From the IMG/VR virus record IMGVR_UViG_3300027741_000082, positions 1 through 54,627 of that record: 54,627 bases of DNA; one strand, written 5' to 3'. The notes under the pieces were generated by a model, which was given only the letters and a program-made list of their open reading frames with translations, ran no database searches and was not told the DNA's origin. Made by a program: the position numbers and the translations under genes. Positions 30,627-40,651 of the stretch are shown here, piece after piece. Every line of letters starts with the position of its first letter. The first letter of the stretch is position 1. The stretch comes from a virus.

Positions 30627-32264
30627 ATGTATGATCCTGTTTTAAATCGTCCCATGTTCCAAGGTCCGTCGTCCACGGACCAAGGTCCATCCGCCCCCAG
30701 TGCCAAGGGAACGGGGATCACATCCATGGTTACAGCTCCGGATCTGGGGGCGCAGCAGCTTAGATCCTTTGCCAACCCTACAATACAACCAACTATTCGC
30801 GGATTTGCTGACGGTGGTTTCTTGGGCGGGGGTCAATCTTCTCCATTACCAGAAGATCCGATGAGTGGTAACCCCATTCAAACTGCGGTGAGTCGGGCTG
30901 TAGATCAGGCTGTCACTAACCCAGTCTCGAATTTTGCCAACGGCGGTCCTGTGCAGCACTTCCAGCAGGGTGGCCCCGCTGTTTCAAGCATGTGGGACAA
31001 TTTCGTCAATTCACTGACCATCAAAGAACCCAACCGTAGCGGTAACTACCGTTTGCCAGACATTGGTTTGCGTATTGGTCAGAATAACGAATACCGTCAA
31101 GAGGCTGGCATCACAGGTAATACTCCCAACTACGTTGAGCCTATTGATGTGGGTGGAAGAAACGCGCAAATCAGTCCCGAAGTTTACGATAAAGTTATCA
31201 GTCCTACCACGGAAGAACGTCGTGCCGAAGCTAGACGTAATATTGACAGCTATGAAGCACCTCCCCCCAATTCTTCTCCGATTGGTCGATCTTTCCAGCG
31301 TTTTATGGGTCAGGATGAAGCGGGCGTGGCGCAGTCTAAACGTCAGGCTCAAGAGGTTTCTGATGCTGCACTTGCACGTGAAGAGGCCTTGCGTAAACGC
31401 GAAGCCCTTCGTGCTCAGTACGAAGAGGCTGTTAATAAAAACCCAACAAGCGTGTCAGACTATTTCAGCAATATGACCGATGAAGAGCTGGCGCAAAAAC
31501 AGGCGCAGCGTCGTCAGGCCGAAGAAGCCGTGTTGAAGAAAGCTCGTCCAGAGGACTTTGTAGCTTCCGGAGATAGCAATCCAATGAACTTGGGTGGTCA
31601 GGGATTGGCCTCTCTTCCTCCTGTGCCCGGACCCGGGATCAAGACCGACACAACCGTTAACCCCGGAGTAGCTTCTGGGGGTGCGGGTGGCGGCAGCATC
31701 GCTACGCAACTTGCCCAGATTAAGGCCGAGCGCAATGCTCAGTCCGCAGCTGATCGTCGTGAAAACGCTTTGATGGCGTTGATGTCGGCGGGCTTTGGTA
31801 TGGCTGCTGGCAAGAGCCGTCACGCCTTGCAAAATATTGCGGAGGGCGGTCAACAGGGGATTGCTTCCTTTGCTGCTTTGGAACGTGCTCGCCGCGAAGA
31901 CGAGAACCGCCGCTATCTGGCTGCTCTTCATGAGCGCGAGCTGCTTGCAAAAGAGCCCTACATGCAAGCTCAGACTGAACAGGCTCAGGCTCAAGCCGCT
32001 TATCTTCGCGCCCGTCCCGGCATAGAACAAGCAAAACTTTCTGAAGCTGCAAGGCGAGCCGATAGCAGGGCTCGACTGCAAGCCGAAAAAGATGTCTATG
32101 CTCACATGGATAAAAACCCTGCTGCTTATTTAGGGGCAAACGGCAAGCCAGATCAGATGAAGATCGATGCCGAAATCGCCTTGCGTAAAAAGAACATTGA
32201 GCCCAACATCCTTTATGATATGCTTAACGGCGGAAGACAGACCGACAACTCTTCCGGGGAGTAA
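30627..32264 (+). CDS. ejection-type virion protein with coiled coil
   Basis: A 545-residue protein from ATG 30627 with AAGG eight bases upstream (a GTG one codon earlier is possible). It carries FADGGFLGGGQ and FANGGPVQHFQQGG motifs near the N-terminus and a long charged coiled coil (about 230-330, EEALRKREALRAQYEEAVNK). ENRRYLAALHERELLAKEP and following helices are glutamine and arginine rich. Likely the third ejection protein. It ends two bases before the giant protein start. Confidence 0.65.
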   Translation: MYDPVLNRPMFQGPSSTDQGPSAPSAKGTGITSMVTAPDLGAQQLRSFANPTIQPTIRGFADGGFLGGGQSSPLPEDPMSGNPIQTAVSRAVDQAVTNPVSNFANGGPVQHFQQGGPAVSSMWDNFVNSLTIKEPNRSGNYRLPDIGLRIGQNNEYRQEAGITGNTPNYVEPIDVGGRNAQISPEVYDKVISPTTEERRAEARRNIDSYEAPPPNSSPIGRSFQRFMGQDEAGVAQSKRQAQEVSDAALAREEALRKREALRAQYEEAVNKNPTSVSDYFSNMTDEELAQKQAQRRQAEEAVLKKARPEDFVASGDSNPMNLGGQGLASLPPVPGPGIKTDTTVNPGVASGGAGGGSIATQLAQIKAERNAQSAADRRENALMALMSAGFGMAAGKSRHALQNIAEGGQQGIASFAALERARREDENRRYLAALHERELLAKEPYMQAQTEQAQAQAAYLRARPGIEQAKLSEAARRADSRARLQAEKDVYAHMDKNPAAYLGANGKPDQMKIDAEIALRKKNIEPNILYDMLNGGRQTDNSSGE

Positions 32265-32266
32265 AA

Positions 32267-35200
32267 ATGCCTATCACCCTAGACGAGTATCGCAAAGCAT
32301 TTCCGGAAACGGCTAATGTTTCTGATGAAGCCTTGGCAAATACGCTGTATCAAAAGTACGGCGGGTCATCCGGCATGGAGAAGCCAGACTTTCTGCTTGC
32401 TTTGCAGGGCAGAGGTTCAAGGATGTCCCCCCTTGAGTCGGGTATTGCCAACCTGAAGTCTTCTTTGGGAACAACAAAAGCTGCCGTGGCTCAGGCCGTT
32501 GGTGCGGACGAGGCTGCTGGTCGTTACCTCAAGGAAGCGCAGGACATTGAGTCCGATGTCCGTGCCCGATATCAACCCGAAGTCCGTTCTTACGAAGATA
32601 TTGACAGCCCCTATAAACTGGGGCGTTACGTCTATGAGAAGTTTGGTGAGTCTGCTCCTCAGATGGGGTTGCAGATTGCGGGTGCTGTAGCGGGTGGCGG
32701 GATTGGCGGACTTGCTGCGAGAGGGGTGCTTGGATCCTTGGCAGCTCGTACTGCGGCTGCTCTCGGAACCGAAGGCGCGGCAATTGCTGGATCGACTGCG
32801 GCGGGTCTTCCTGCGTATACCGGATCCAATCTCCAACGTCAGATGGAAGAGGGTACTGAGTTCAAGGACGTAAGCCTTGCTCGTGCCGGGGGAGCTGCTG
32901 CCGCGCAGTCGGCTCTTGATACACTGTCACTTGCTACCGTCTTCAAAGCAATTCCTGCGCCCTCCCTTGCGGGCAAAACAAACATTTTTACGCAAGCTGT
33001 CATCCGTGGTGTGGAGTCTGGGGCAACGGAAGCCCTGACCGAGACTGCCCAGCAAGCGTTGGAGATTGCACAGGCCAATCCACAGAAGCTGTTCGACTTC
33101 AGCCCCGAGGTTCAGAAGGAACTGAAGGAAGCCGCCGTTGCTGGTGCGCTTCTCGGTGGGGCTATGGGTGGTGCGTCTGGTGCAATTCAGGCGAAGTTTT
33201 CGCCAGAGCCCGCTTCTCCTGCTCCCGCTGCCCCGCCTCCCACGGGGACAAACCCACCTCCACCACCCGCCCCGGCCCCGGGAACTTTACCCCCTCCTCC
33301 AGCTCCGGGAACTTTACCCCCTCCTCCGGCTCCAACTCCATCACCTATTCCTGTCCCGGGCCCGCCCCCTGCGCCTGTTGTTGAACTTGCCCCCAAGAGT
33401 TTTGGGTCCGAGGACTTAACAATTCCGGCACGTCAAACAACGGACCCTGTTACAGGTCGCCCGGTGGTTAGCGTATTTTTCCCAACGGAGGACGTGACGG
33501 CAAATGTTGAGTTCCAAAACGACTTTGACCGCGCACTACATTTGGCAGGGTCAACGGACGTAGACCCTGTAACTCGGCAGGAGTACCGTGACTTCCTGAC
33601 CTATCAGGGGTTGACGGAAGATCAGATCGATGACTTGCACGGCAAACTGGAACAGCACATTCGGGACAAGGTGATGAACGCTGACGAAGGACCCATGTCC
33701 TTCGAAGAAAAACCTTTGTCCGTTGACTTTTCTCGCACCGAAGCGTCCGATGTTTATAACAATCTTCCGATGATTGCGAAAACGTGGGGGGACCTAAAGA
33801 CGCAGGGCTTCACACCGACCCAGATCAACGAAGAGATGTCCGGTGAGGCGGCGCATAAAAACTCTGTTATGGGTCCTGTGCCCTTGGACATTCAAAAGGA
33901 AACCAACGTCTATTTCTACGGTAAGGAACTGCGCGGTCAGTGGGAGTCTGCCCCCCCAAACAAGCCGGATAAAAAATTTCAGGCAAAGCTGGAAGCCATG
34001 GCTCCCGGAATTACTGGGGTAATATCTGGGATTTTTCAACGGCTGATCCCCGGTCGGGATTTTCATATCTACAACTTTAAAACACCCGTTGGTGAAAATA
34101 TTATGGGTAGCGCGGGCTCAACCCGTTACTATAAGACAGCCCGATCAGAGGCGGGTCTTCCCACTCGCTCTGGGGATGTTGCAATTGGTTTAAACCTTGA
34201 GAAGCTTGCAGGAAAGCTAAAGGACTATTCTACAGCACCTGAATTTCGCAAAATGAAAATGGTGCACACGCTTTTCCACGAGATGAGTCACCCTGTCACC
34301 GACCTAATGCTGACCAATTTGACTGACGCTCAGTTTGAAGAAGTCATGCAGCAGTATTATGACACGAGAAACTCGGTAGTAGCCCGTAGATTTGCGATGC
34401 AATCAGTCTTTGAAAAAAAACTTCAGGCTATTGGAAAACAGGTTTGGGAACTTGACCCAAGTGATATCCGTGATAAGGCTTTGATGGACGGATTGAAGAC
34501 TTCAGCTGCCAAAAACTATGGAGCAACTGAAAAAGAATTTTCTGATTTTATTAAAGACTCTACAAAAAACGAGCTGGGTCTTGTCAAAAACCTAACCTAT
34601 CAACGTGACTTCCAAGAATGGGTTGCGGAAACCGGTGCTCGTTGGATGGCTCAAGAGTTTATGGGCCGCGTCCCTGAGACCTTCATGCAGAAGTTTGCTC
34701 GTGACGTATTCAAAAACCTTCAGCGGTTGTACTACGCTATTGAGTCTGCTCTGGGAGTTCCCTATAAGCCGGGTGCTTTTGAGAGGTTTATGAACGACGC
34801 GTTTGGTAAAACCAACGACGTTGTGTTTGATAAAAATCTTATCGAATCTCGATTGGCAGACCCTAGAAACACAAAGGAATACCCAAACAGTATTTATTAT
34901 AACAGGGCAGCTACCCCTGCCTCCGAAGGGTATGTGGGTCTCCCCGAGGTTCAGGTGGTTCGTCGCATAACTTCCGCTGCAAGTCTCAATCAGTTGCCCC
35001 CAGCTGGTGGTCTTGACCCAATCCTTGATAAGCTCCGCAAGGAAACCAAGAAGCCGGAGACGGGAATAAAAGCATTCTTTAGATCCATACGCGACGCTTA
35101 CAAAAACAATAGCTGGCGAGACCTTGCAGACGATATCACCGAAAAGGTGGCGGATAACATGATCAAGGTGCTTCGTCTTGATGAGCGTTATGCCGAGGAA

Positions 35201-37624
35201 CTGAAGAAGCAGGGTCGCACCATCGAAGCGGGGTACGATCAACGCTATCCCATGACTGCTCGCCTTTCGGCATATGCGGCAGCCCTTGCTCGCGACAACT
35301 CCCTTGCGATGGTGGAGACCATCCTTCACCACGGAGGTAAGATAGAATACGTAAAATCCGGAAATGAGGTGACGGACGGATACGTTCGCGTCAGCCGCGA
35401 TGGCGGAGGTCTTACCTTCCTTGGCGATCTGGTTCGTGCTGGCAAGCTCGAACGGTGGCGTGATTACGCCATGGCAAAACGCATCGAAGGCCTGACAGAT
35501 CGTGGTTTGAAAACCCCCATCACTCGGGCAGAAGCGCAGACCATCATCAACGAGTACGGTAAAGACGCTGATATCACCAAGGCGTATGAGGCCTATCAGG
35601 AACACAACCGCAACATGATCAATCTCGCTGTCGATACGGGTGTGATCACCAAAGAAGCGGGTGCGATGTTCTTAAAGAACAACGACTACTATCCATTCTA
35701 TCGTGAGATGGAAGAGGGCAAAGGTTTTTCGGGTCCTATCTTCACTGCTGGTATCGTCTCCCCTACCAAGATTGCTCAGGCGATGGGTGGTACAGAGCAC
35801 CTGAAGAACGATCCTGTCGAAGTGATCCTGAAGAACACGCACTTCTGGGCAAACGCTGCTGCAAAAAATGTTGCATCCAACAAGATGTATACGATGATGA
35901 AGACCTTGAAAGAAGCAACGGATCTTCCTGCCAAGGGCGGAGTGGTAAAACCCGGTGAGCTAGAGGGGGCAACCCGGATTGACGGTAAGGAACGTCGGTT
36001 TATCATCAAAGATCCGGGACTTGCTGCTGCCCTCGAATCAATGGGCGCAAGCCCTATGCCCAATTGGACCAAAGTACCCGGAGCGTTCACAAGTCTCTAC
36101 CGCGAACTTGTGACCCGTGATCCAACCTATATCCTCAAGAACCTTATGCGTGACCCGTTCTCCGCGATGGTCACCAGCGGCGTAAACTTCAACCCCTTCA
36201 AGGCTATCGGGAATTTCTTTAGGGCCTTGCGTAATCCAAAGGATATGGAGTCCTTGCTGGCCTTGCAGAACTTCGGGATCTTGGGCGGGTTCAAGTCGCT
36301 CCCCAATATGGACAGCGCAGAAAAACTTCTTGGCAGGGGCTTTGATCCCAAGTCTATCCAACAAGGCAGCGTCTTCGTTGTGCCGAACGCTAATACCTTA
36401 ACTGGTATAATCTCCAAATCGTGGAATGCCCTCGGTCGTATGTCCGAGGCTTCCGATGCGGCGACCCGTACCGCTATTTACGAAGAAGTCCTGAAGAAAA
36501 CGGGGAGCGAAGCCGAGGCTGCGTTCCGTGCACAGGAGGTAATGAACTTCCGCAAGCACGGCACAAGCCAAGGTATCCGTATCTTGAGCATGATGGTCCC
36601 CTTCGTCAACGGTCGCATCCAAGGTATCAGTGTCGCAGCGAGTGCGTTCAAAAAAGAAAACCTTCCATACACCATGATCCGCGGTGGAATGTTGTTCGGT
36701 GCTGCAATGGCCTTGCAAGCCCTAACCGCAGACGACAAGGATTACCAGCAGCTGCCGGACTACGTTCGTCAGGGGTCCTTGGTCCTTCCTTTGAAGACCC
36801 TTGGACTTGCCGACAAAGGGTTCCTTGCCATACCAAAGCCGTTCGAAATGGGCTTCATCTTTCAAACGATCCCGGAGATGTTGATCCAAGCGTATGGTCT
36901 TGACACTAAGGAAGACCGCGCTGTTCGCACGGTTCTTTTCAACTACATGGCACAGACCTTCGGTTTCAGTCCTTTTCCCTCTATCATTGCACCCTTCGCT
37001 GAGGTGTACTTCAACCGCTCCAGCATGACGGGCTTACCCATCATCACGCAGTCGATGGAGCATCTTCCTCCGGAGTTGCAGTACACTGCGGCAACCTCCG
37101 ACACGATCAAGAGCCTCGGACAGGTGACGGGTATCTCCCCCGCAAAGTTGGAGACCATCGTTAAAGGGTACGGCGGTCAGGTGATCACCACTCTGTTGGG
37201 TGTGGTCGACGGTATGTATCGCACAGCTTCTGGAAAGGGTGTGGAAAAGGATTTTACTCAGTACCAGCCTGTGTCCACGTTCATCAAAACCGAGAAGAAT
37301 ACCAATCCGCAGGGTGTCGCCGACATCTATCGGCTATCCGCTGAAATTCAGGGTCTGACCACCGGGTTCCAGAACTACATCAGCTACGGTATGGTGAAGG
37401 AAGCGCAGGAGCTAATGGAAAATAACCAAGGGTTGTTTGCAATCAAGCAGACAATCAACGGTTTGCGTAACCAACTTAATAACCTCAGCAAGCAAGAGCG
37501 TATGATGATGAACAGCGAGGGCATGTCCCAAGAAGCCCGTACGCAAGCCATCGATAGTTTGCGGGATGCCCGTCGCCAGATATCCACCATCATGCCTGAG
37601 CTCATCAAGTACACAGGGAAATAA
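32267..37624 (+). CDS. giant internal virion protein with HEXXH metallopeptidase motif and LPD38-type C-terminus
   Basis: A 1785-residue protein, larger than T7 gp16. Order: LDEYRKAFPETANVSDEALA at the start; a glycine/alanine-rich helical region (about 130-185); a proline-rich linker (about 315-378, PPPPPAPAP repeats); a domain with HEMSH at 671-675 and a later EWVAE (about 783), the pattern of a zinc metallopeptidase; then the long helical region (PTYILKNLMRDPFSAMV, NFRKHGTSQGIRILSMMVPF) that I recognise as the large polyvalent domain LPD38. It is probably ejected and cuts cell-wall or host proteins as DNA enters. Confidence 0.7.
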   Translation: MPITLDEYRKAFPETANVSDEALANTLYQKYGGSSGMEKPDFLLALQGRGSRMSPLESGIANLKSSLGTTKAAVAQAVGADEAAGRYLKEAQDIESDVRARYQPEVRSYEDIDSPYKLGRYVYEKFGESAPQMGLQIAGAVAGGGIGGLAARGVLGSLAARTAAALGTEGAAIAGSTAAGLPAYTGSNLQRQMEEGTEFKDVSLARAGGAAAAQSALDTLSLATVFKAIPAPSLAGKTNIFTQAVIRGVESGATEALTETAQQALEIAQANPQKLFDFSPEVQKELKEAAVAGALLGGAMGGASGAIQAKFSPEPASPAPAAPPPTGTNPPPPPAPAPGTLPPPPAPGTLPPPPAPTPSPIPVPGPPPAPVVELAPKSFGSEDLTIPARQTTDPVTGRPVVSVFFPTEDVTANVEFQNDFDRALHLAGSTDVDPVTRQEYRDFLTYQGLTEDQIDDLHGKLEQHIRDKVMNADEGPMSFEEKPLSVDFSRTEASDVYNNLPMIAKTWGDLKTQGFTPTQINEEMSGEAAHKNSVMGPVPLDIQKETNVYFYGKELRGQWESAPPNKPDKKFQAKLEAMAPGITGVISGIFQRLIPGRDFHIYNFKTPVGENIMGSAGSTRYYKTARSEAGLPTRSGDVAIGLNLEKLAGKLKDYSTAPEFRKMKMVHTLFHEMSHPVTDLMLTNLTDAQFEEVMQQYYDTRNSVVARRFAMQSVFEKKLQAIGKQVWELDPSDIRDKALMDGLKTSAAKNYGATEKEFSDFIKDSTKNELGLVKNLTYQRDFQEWVAETGARWMAQEFMGRVPETFMQKFARDVFKNLQRLYYAIESALGVPYKPGAFERFMNDAFGKTNDVVFDKNLIESRLADPRNTKEYPNSIYYNRAATPASEGYVGLPEVQVVRRITSAASLNQLPPAGGLDPILDKLRKETKKPETGIKAFFRSIRDAYKNNSWRDLADDITEKVADNMIKVLRLDERYAEELKKQGRTIEAGYDQRYPMTARLSAYAAALARDNSLAMVETILHHGGKIEYVKSGNEVTDGYVRVSRDGGGLTFLGDLVRAGKLERWRDYAMAKRIEGLTDRGLKTPITRAEAQTIINEYGKDADITKAYEAYQEHNRNMINLAVDTGVITKEAGAMFLKNNDYYPFYREMEEGKGFSGPIFTAGIVSPTKIAQAMGGTEHLKNDPVEVILKNTHFWANAAAKNVASNKMYTMMKTLKEATDLPAKGGVVKPGELEGATRIDGKERRFIIKDPGLAAALESMGASPMPNWTKVPGAFTSLYRELVTRDPTYILKNLMRDPFSAMVTSGVNFNPFKAIGNFFRALRNPKDMESLLALQNFGILGGFKSLPNMDSAEKLLGRGFDPKSIQQGSVFVVPNANTLTGIISKSWNALGRMSEASDAATRTAIYEEVLKKTGSEAEAAFRAQEVMNFRKHGTSQGIRILSMMVPFVNGRIQGISVAASAFKKENLPYTMIRGGMLFGAAMALQALTADDKDYQQLPDYVRQGSLVLPLKTLGLADKGFLAIPKPFEMGFIFQTIPEMLIQAYGLDTKEDRAVRTVLFNYMAQTFGFSPFPSIIAPFAEVYFNRSSMTGLPIITQSMEHLPPELQYTAATSDTIKSLGQVTGISPAKLETIVKGYGGQVITTLLGVVDGMYRTASGKGVEKDFTQYQPVSTFIKTEKNTNPQGVADIYRLSAEIQGLTTGFQNYISYGMVKEAQELMENNQGLFAIKQTINGLRNQLNNLSKQERMMMNSEGMSQEARTQAIDSLRDARRQISTIMPELIKYTGK

Positions 37625-37625
37625 A

Positions 37626-38219
37626 ATGAATTTCATCGGATTAGCAAAGCCATCATCCCTCTCCGACATTGAAGCTATCGCTGCGGAGATTGGCGTTCCA
37701 ACCGCCGCATTCCGTGCGGTGATTCAGGTGGAAGCAGGAGGCAAGGGGTATGATAAGTCGAACCGCCCCAAGGCTTTGTTCGAGCGTCACCACTTCTACA
37801 AGCACCTGAAGGACACGCCGGAGAAACTTGAGGTCGCCGTCAGCGAGGGGCTGGCCTATCCAAAGTGGGGTACAACCCCGTATCCAAAAGGCAGCGACGC
37901 TGTCTATGAGGAAATCCGTCGGGCCTGTGATATTGAGGAGGAAGCCGCCTTGCTGTCTACGTCGTGGGGCCTTCCGCAGATCATGGGTTCCAACTACAAG
38001 ATGGCGGGATGTTCTTCGGTCCATGAGCTGGTCGAGCAGTCGATGGAGTCCGAGGCAAATCAGCTGCGGCAGATGGCGAACTTCCTGAAGTCCGCTGGCC
38101 TTGCCGACGATCTGGCAGAATTAAATTGGGCCGCTGTTGCCCGTGGGTACAACGGCCCTCAATATGCAGTAAACAAGTACGACGAAAAGCTGGCAGCAGC
38201 TTACGAAACTTTCGCCTAA
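37626..38219 (+). CDS. endolysin, N-acetylmuramidase family
   Basis: A 197-residue lysozyme from ATG 37626 with AGGGA six bases upstream. QVEAGGKGYDKSNRPKALFERHHFYKHL with the likely catalytic E36, plus LLSTSWGLPQIMGSNYKMAG, fit the N-acetylmuramidase (DUF3380) family. The end EKLAAAYETFA is typical. There is no signal peptide, so it needs the holin. The last four bases overlap the stop of the left-facing helicase with no terminator between. Confidence 0.85.
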   Translation: MNFIGLAKPSSLSDIEAIAAEIGVPTAAFRAVIQVEAGGKGYDKSNRPKALFERHHFYKHLKDTPEKLEVAVSEGLAYPKWGTTPYPKGSDAVYEEIRRACDIEEEAALLSTSWGLPQIMGSNYKMAGCSSVHELVEQSMESEANQLRQMANFLKSAGLADDLAELNWAAVARGYNGPQYAVNKYDEKLAAAYETFA

Positions 38220-39661
38220 ATCAGCCAGTCCTTGTATCCTTCGTTCAGTACCTCCGTAGCAATGTTGATCTTGTTACGGAGGGCTAGAAGGATCTTCTCG
38301 TCGACCGTCCCCTCGGTGACGATGTCAATGTAGGTCACATTGTTCTTCTGACCTATGCGGTGAGCGCGGTCCTCGGACTGGAGCCGTACCTCTAAGTCAT
38401 AGTTATTTGAGAAGTAGATCACGGTCGAGGCTTCCGTGAGCGTAAGTCCGTAGCCACCTGTCCTTGGTTGACCGATAAAGAACCGCAGGGGGTGATTCGG
38501 ATCTTGGAAGTCCATCACCATCTGTTGGCGGTCCTCTGTCTTTGTCTCACCAAAGTAGATACCGCAGCTATTCGGTCCGTAAATTTCAGACAGCTTCTTC
38601 TCGATTAGCTTCAGGTCGTAGACGTAGTTGGCCCAAATGATGACCTTGCCGTCGACCTCCTCCAGTGCAGCTTCCAACTCATCAAACTTGTTGGAGTGCA
38701 TCTCGGTGACTGTCCCATCGTCCGCCTTAAAATAGCCGGAACAAATCTGTTGCAAGCGGATGATCTGAGTTAAAACGTTCTGAGCCGTGGCTTGCTTGTC
38801 ATTTAACTCTGCCACCGCCATCTTCTTCATGCGGTAGTACAGCACGGCTTGTTCGTCCGTTAGCTCTACGTTACGACGTGTGTACACTTTCTCAGGAAGG
38901 TCTAGGCATTCAGACTTTAGGATCCGGAAAGAAAAATTGTCTAGCTTCTCAGACAATTCGGAGAGGTTTTGATAGCCCACTACCTGATTGAAGGAGTGCG
39001 ATCCAACGTTGCGGCGGACCATGCGGGCATAGCGAGACTGGAATGTATAGAAAGAGGAATGCCCTAACAGCCAAGGATCAAGGAACTCGCACTGTGTGTA
39101 CAAGTCCATGGGGCTTTTGGTAATCGGTGACCCCGTCATGATTCTCTTATAGGCTGCGAGCATTCCAGCCCTAATGCAGTTCTTTGTGCGCTTGGCCTTG
39201 CCGTTCTTGATCGTCGTGCTTTCGTCCACTGCCATTAGGACTGGACGCTTCTTCAGGAAATCAATCGCAAATTGGGTCCCTCGTGATGAGGAAAACGCTT
39301 CGATATTCATCACGACGATTTTAAAGTTGTCATCCTCAACAAGAGCCAGCTTGAGACGCTCCTCTTGTTTCTTGGTTTGAGAGGGTGACCATACGATTAT
39401 GTCGTGCAAGATATGGTCGGGAAGGTGTTTGGGGATTTCGATCCTCTCCCAGTTCTTGTACACACCCTTGGGTGCGATAATGAGGAGGCCTGTTATGCTG
39501 CCTTTGTCATAGAGAATAGCGGCGTTGTCAATCAGGATTTTTGACTTGCCTGTTCCCATCTCGGCGAACAGCGCAAACTCTGGTTGGTTCCACGATTTAT
39601 TCAAGGCATCCTGTTGATGCTTGTACGGGGGGAGCTTAAACTTGTAACGTTGAATGTCCAT
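38216..39661 (-). CDS. SNF2-type DEAD-like helicase
   Basis: A 481-residue superfamily 2 helicase starting MDIQRYKFKLPPYKHQQDAL, chosen for AGAAAGGG before the ATG; the longer frame to 39799 crosses the divergent promoter. Motifs: Walker A EMGTGKSK (34-41), LIIAPKGVYKNW (Ia), DEST (146-149), TGSPITKS (III) and C-terminal QSEDRAHRIGQ (VI). These are the SNF2 family order. It could unwind or remodel DNA in replication or recombination. It is the only left-facing gene between 5207 and 46590. Confidence 0.85.
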   Translation of the reverse strand: MDIQRYKFKLPPYKHQQDALNKSWNQPEFALFAEMGTGKSKILIDNAAILYDKGSITGLLIIAPKGVYKNWERIEIPKHLPDHILHDIIVWSPSQTKKQEERLKLALVEDDNFKIVVMNIEAFSSSRGTQFAIDFLKKRPVLMAVDESTTIKNGKAKRTKNCIRAGMLAAYKRIMTGSPITKSPMDLYTQCEFLDPWLLGHSSFYTFQSRYARMVRRNVGSHSFNQVVGYQNLSELSEKLDNFSFRILKSECLDLPEKVYTRRNVELTDEQAVLYYRMKKMAVAELNDKQATAQNVLTQIIRLQQICSGYFKADDGTVTEMHSNKFDELEAALEEVDGKVIIWANYVYDLKLIEKKLSEIYGPNSCGIYFGETKTEDRQQMVMDFQDPNHPLRFFIGQPRTGGYGLTLTEASTVIYFSNNYDLEVRLQSEDRAHRIGQKNNVTYIDIVTEGTVDEKILLALRNKINIATEVLNEGYKDWLI

Positions 39662-39684
39662 GGTATTGCCCTTTCTGGTTGGCA

Positions 39685-39716
39685 CTGCTAGAAATAAACA
39701 ATGTAAAAAATATTTC
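39685..39716 (-). promoter_or_regulatory. possible left-facing promoter of the helicase
   Basis: On the minus strand TTGAAA, 16 bases, then TATTTC, followed by TAG. It lies 25-50 bases before the helicase ATG in the 117-base divergent gap. The -10 box is only fair. Confidence 0.4.
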
Positions 39717-39727
39717 AACCCCTCCTT

Positions 39728-39757
39728 GACAATCTTTTTTCGCTGACCCATTTTAGG
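39728..39757 (+). promoter_or_regulatory. right-facing promoter of the replication block
   Basis: TTGACA near 39728, a 17-base spacer and CATTTT lie about 25 bases before the GTG at 39779. It is a good -35 and a weak -10, without the palindrome of the island promoters. Confidence 0.5.
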
Positions 39758-39778
39758 AAGGCACAACGGGAGAAAGCC

Positions 39779-40105
39779 GTGACAGTCTACATAACGCAAG
39801 AGATCCGTGGGCGTGACTTATCAGACGCTCTGGAATTTGGTGAGCTTGAGATTCTGGTTCCCGCTAAGGAACAGGTCTCACTCTCGTCAATGCCGACCGT
39901 CCGCAGGATGGAACGCAAACTCAGCAAGTTTACCGACGAAGATTATTTGGTGCTGGCGGGTGACCCTGTCTGCATAGGTATTGCTTGCGCTGTCGCAGCC
40001 TTGAACAACAACGGACGATACAAAGTCTTGAAGTGGGACAGGCTTGATGAGCGGTACTATCCTTTAGACGTAGACGTTTACCACAACCAGAGGAAAGAAA
40101 GATGA
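39779..40105 (+). CDS. conserved phage protein at the head of the replication block
   Basis: A 108-residue protein starting at GTG with GGGAG seven bases upstream. VYITQEIRGRDLSDALEFGELEILVPA, then TDEDYLVLAGDPVCIGIACAVAA and YKVLKWDR is a pattern frequent in marine and freshwater phages, beside replication genes. I do not know the function. It overlaps the next gene by four bases. Probably part of the DNA metabolism set. Confidence 0.7.
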   Translation: MTVYITQEIRGRDLSDALEFGELEILVPAKEQVSLSSMPTVRRMERKLSKFTDEDYLVLAGDPVCIGIACAVAALNNNGRYKVLKWDRLDERYYPLDVDVYHNQRKER

Positions 40106-40650
40106 ACCTCGAAGACATTGCGAATGAGTTGAGCACTGTGAAGGATGACGATCTTGGCAAGGTTGCCAATCTTGTCCGTCACCAGCTCAGTCTCGAACTG
40201 CAAGTGGCCCAGCTGGAAGAACAGCTGAAGCGCACCAAGCGCGAACTTGACGAAGTCTCCGGACAACACCTTCCGGAAGCACTGCAAGAGTACGGCCTGT
40301 CCGAACTGACCATGGCTGATGGTTCCAAGATCTCGGTGCAGACCGTCATCTCGGCATCGATTAGCAAGGAGCGTCAGCCGGATGCCCACGACTGGTTGCG
40401 TGACCATGGTCATGGCGACCTGATTAAGAACACCGTGTCCGTTACCTTTGGTCGCGGGCAGGATGATGCTGCTAAGGATGTTGTCCGTGTGCTTCAGTCA
40501 AACGGTCTTGATCCTGAGCAGAAAGAAGCTGTTCACCCAAGCACACTCAAGGCTTTCGTGAAGGAGCAAATCGAGAAGGGAAGCGAAATTCCTTCCGAGA
40601 CGTTTGGAATTTTCATTGGTCAAAAGACCGTCATCAAGAAAGGTAAGTAA
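40102..40650 (+). CDS. conserved coiled-coil protein of the replication block
   Basis: A 182-residue protein with an N-terminal coiled coil (ELQVAQLEEQLKRTKRELDEV) and a mixed C-terminal domain (SKISVQTVISASISKERQPDAHDWLRDHGHGDLIKNTVSV). The family (I recall DUF7173-like, unconfirmed) is regularly found before the SSB-like or polymerase genes in podophages. Role unknown, perhaps in handling single-stranded DNA. Starts ATGA-coupled to the previous gene. Confidence 0.65.
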   Translation: MNLEDIANELSTVKDDDLGKVANLVRHQLSLELQVAQLEEQLKRTKRELDEVSGQHLPEALQEYGLSELTMADGSKISVQTVISASISKERQPDAHDWLRDHGHGDLIKNTVSVTFGRGQDDAAKDVVRVLQSNGLDPEQKEAVHPSTLKAFVKEQIEKGSEIPSETFGIFIGQKTVIKKGK

Positions 40651-40651
40651 G

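Noticed and set aside
34592-35605. 337-codon antisense frame under the giant ejection protein
   Set aside because: The opposite frame has the LPD38-type motifs and the length; the antisense has no ribosome site or family signal and comes from codon bias.
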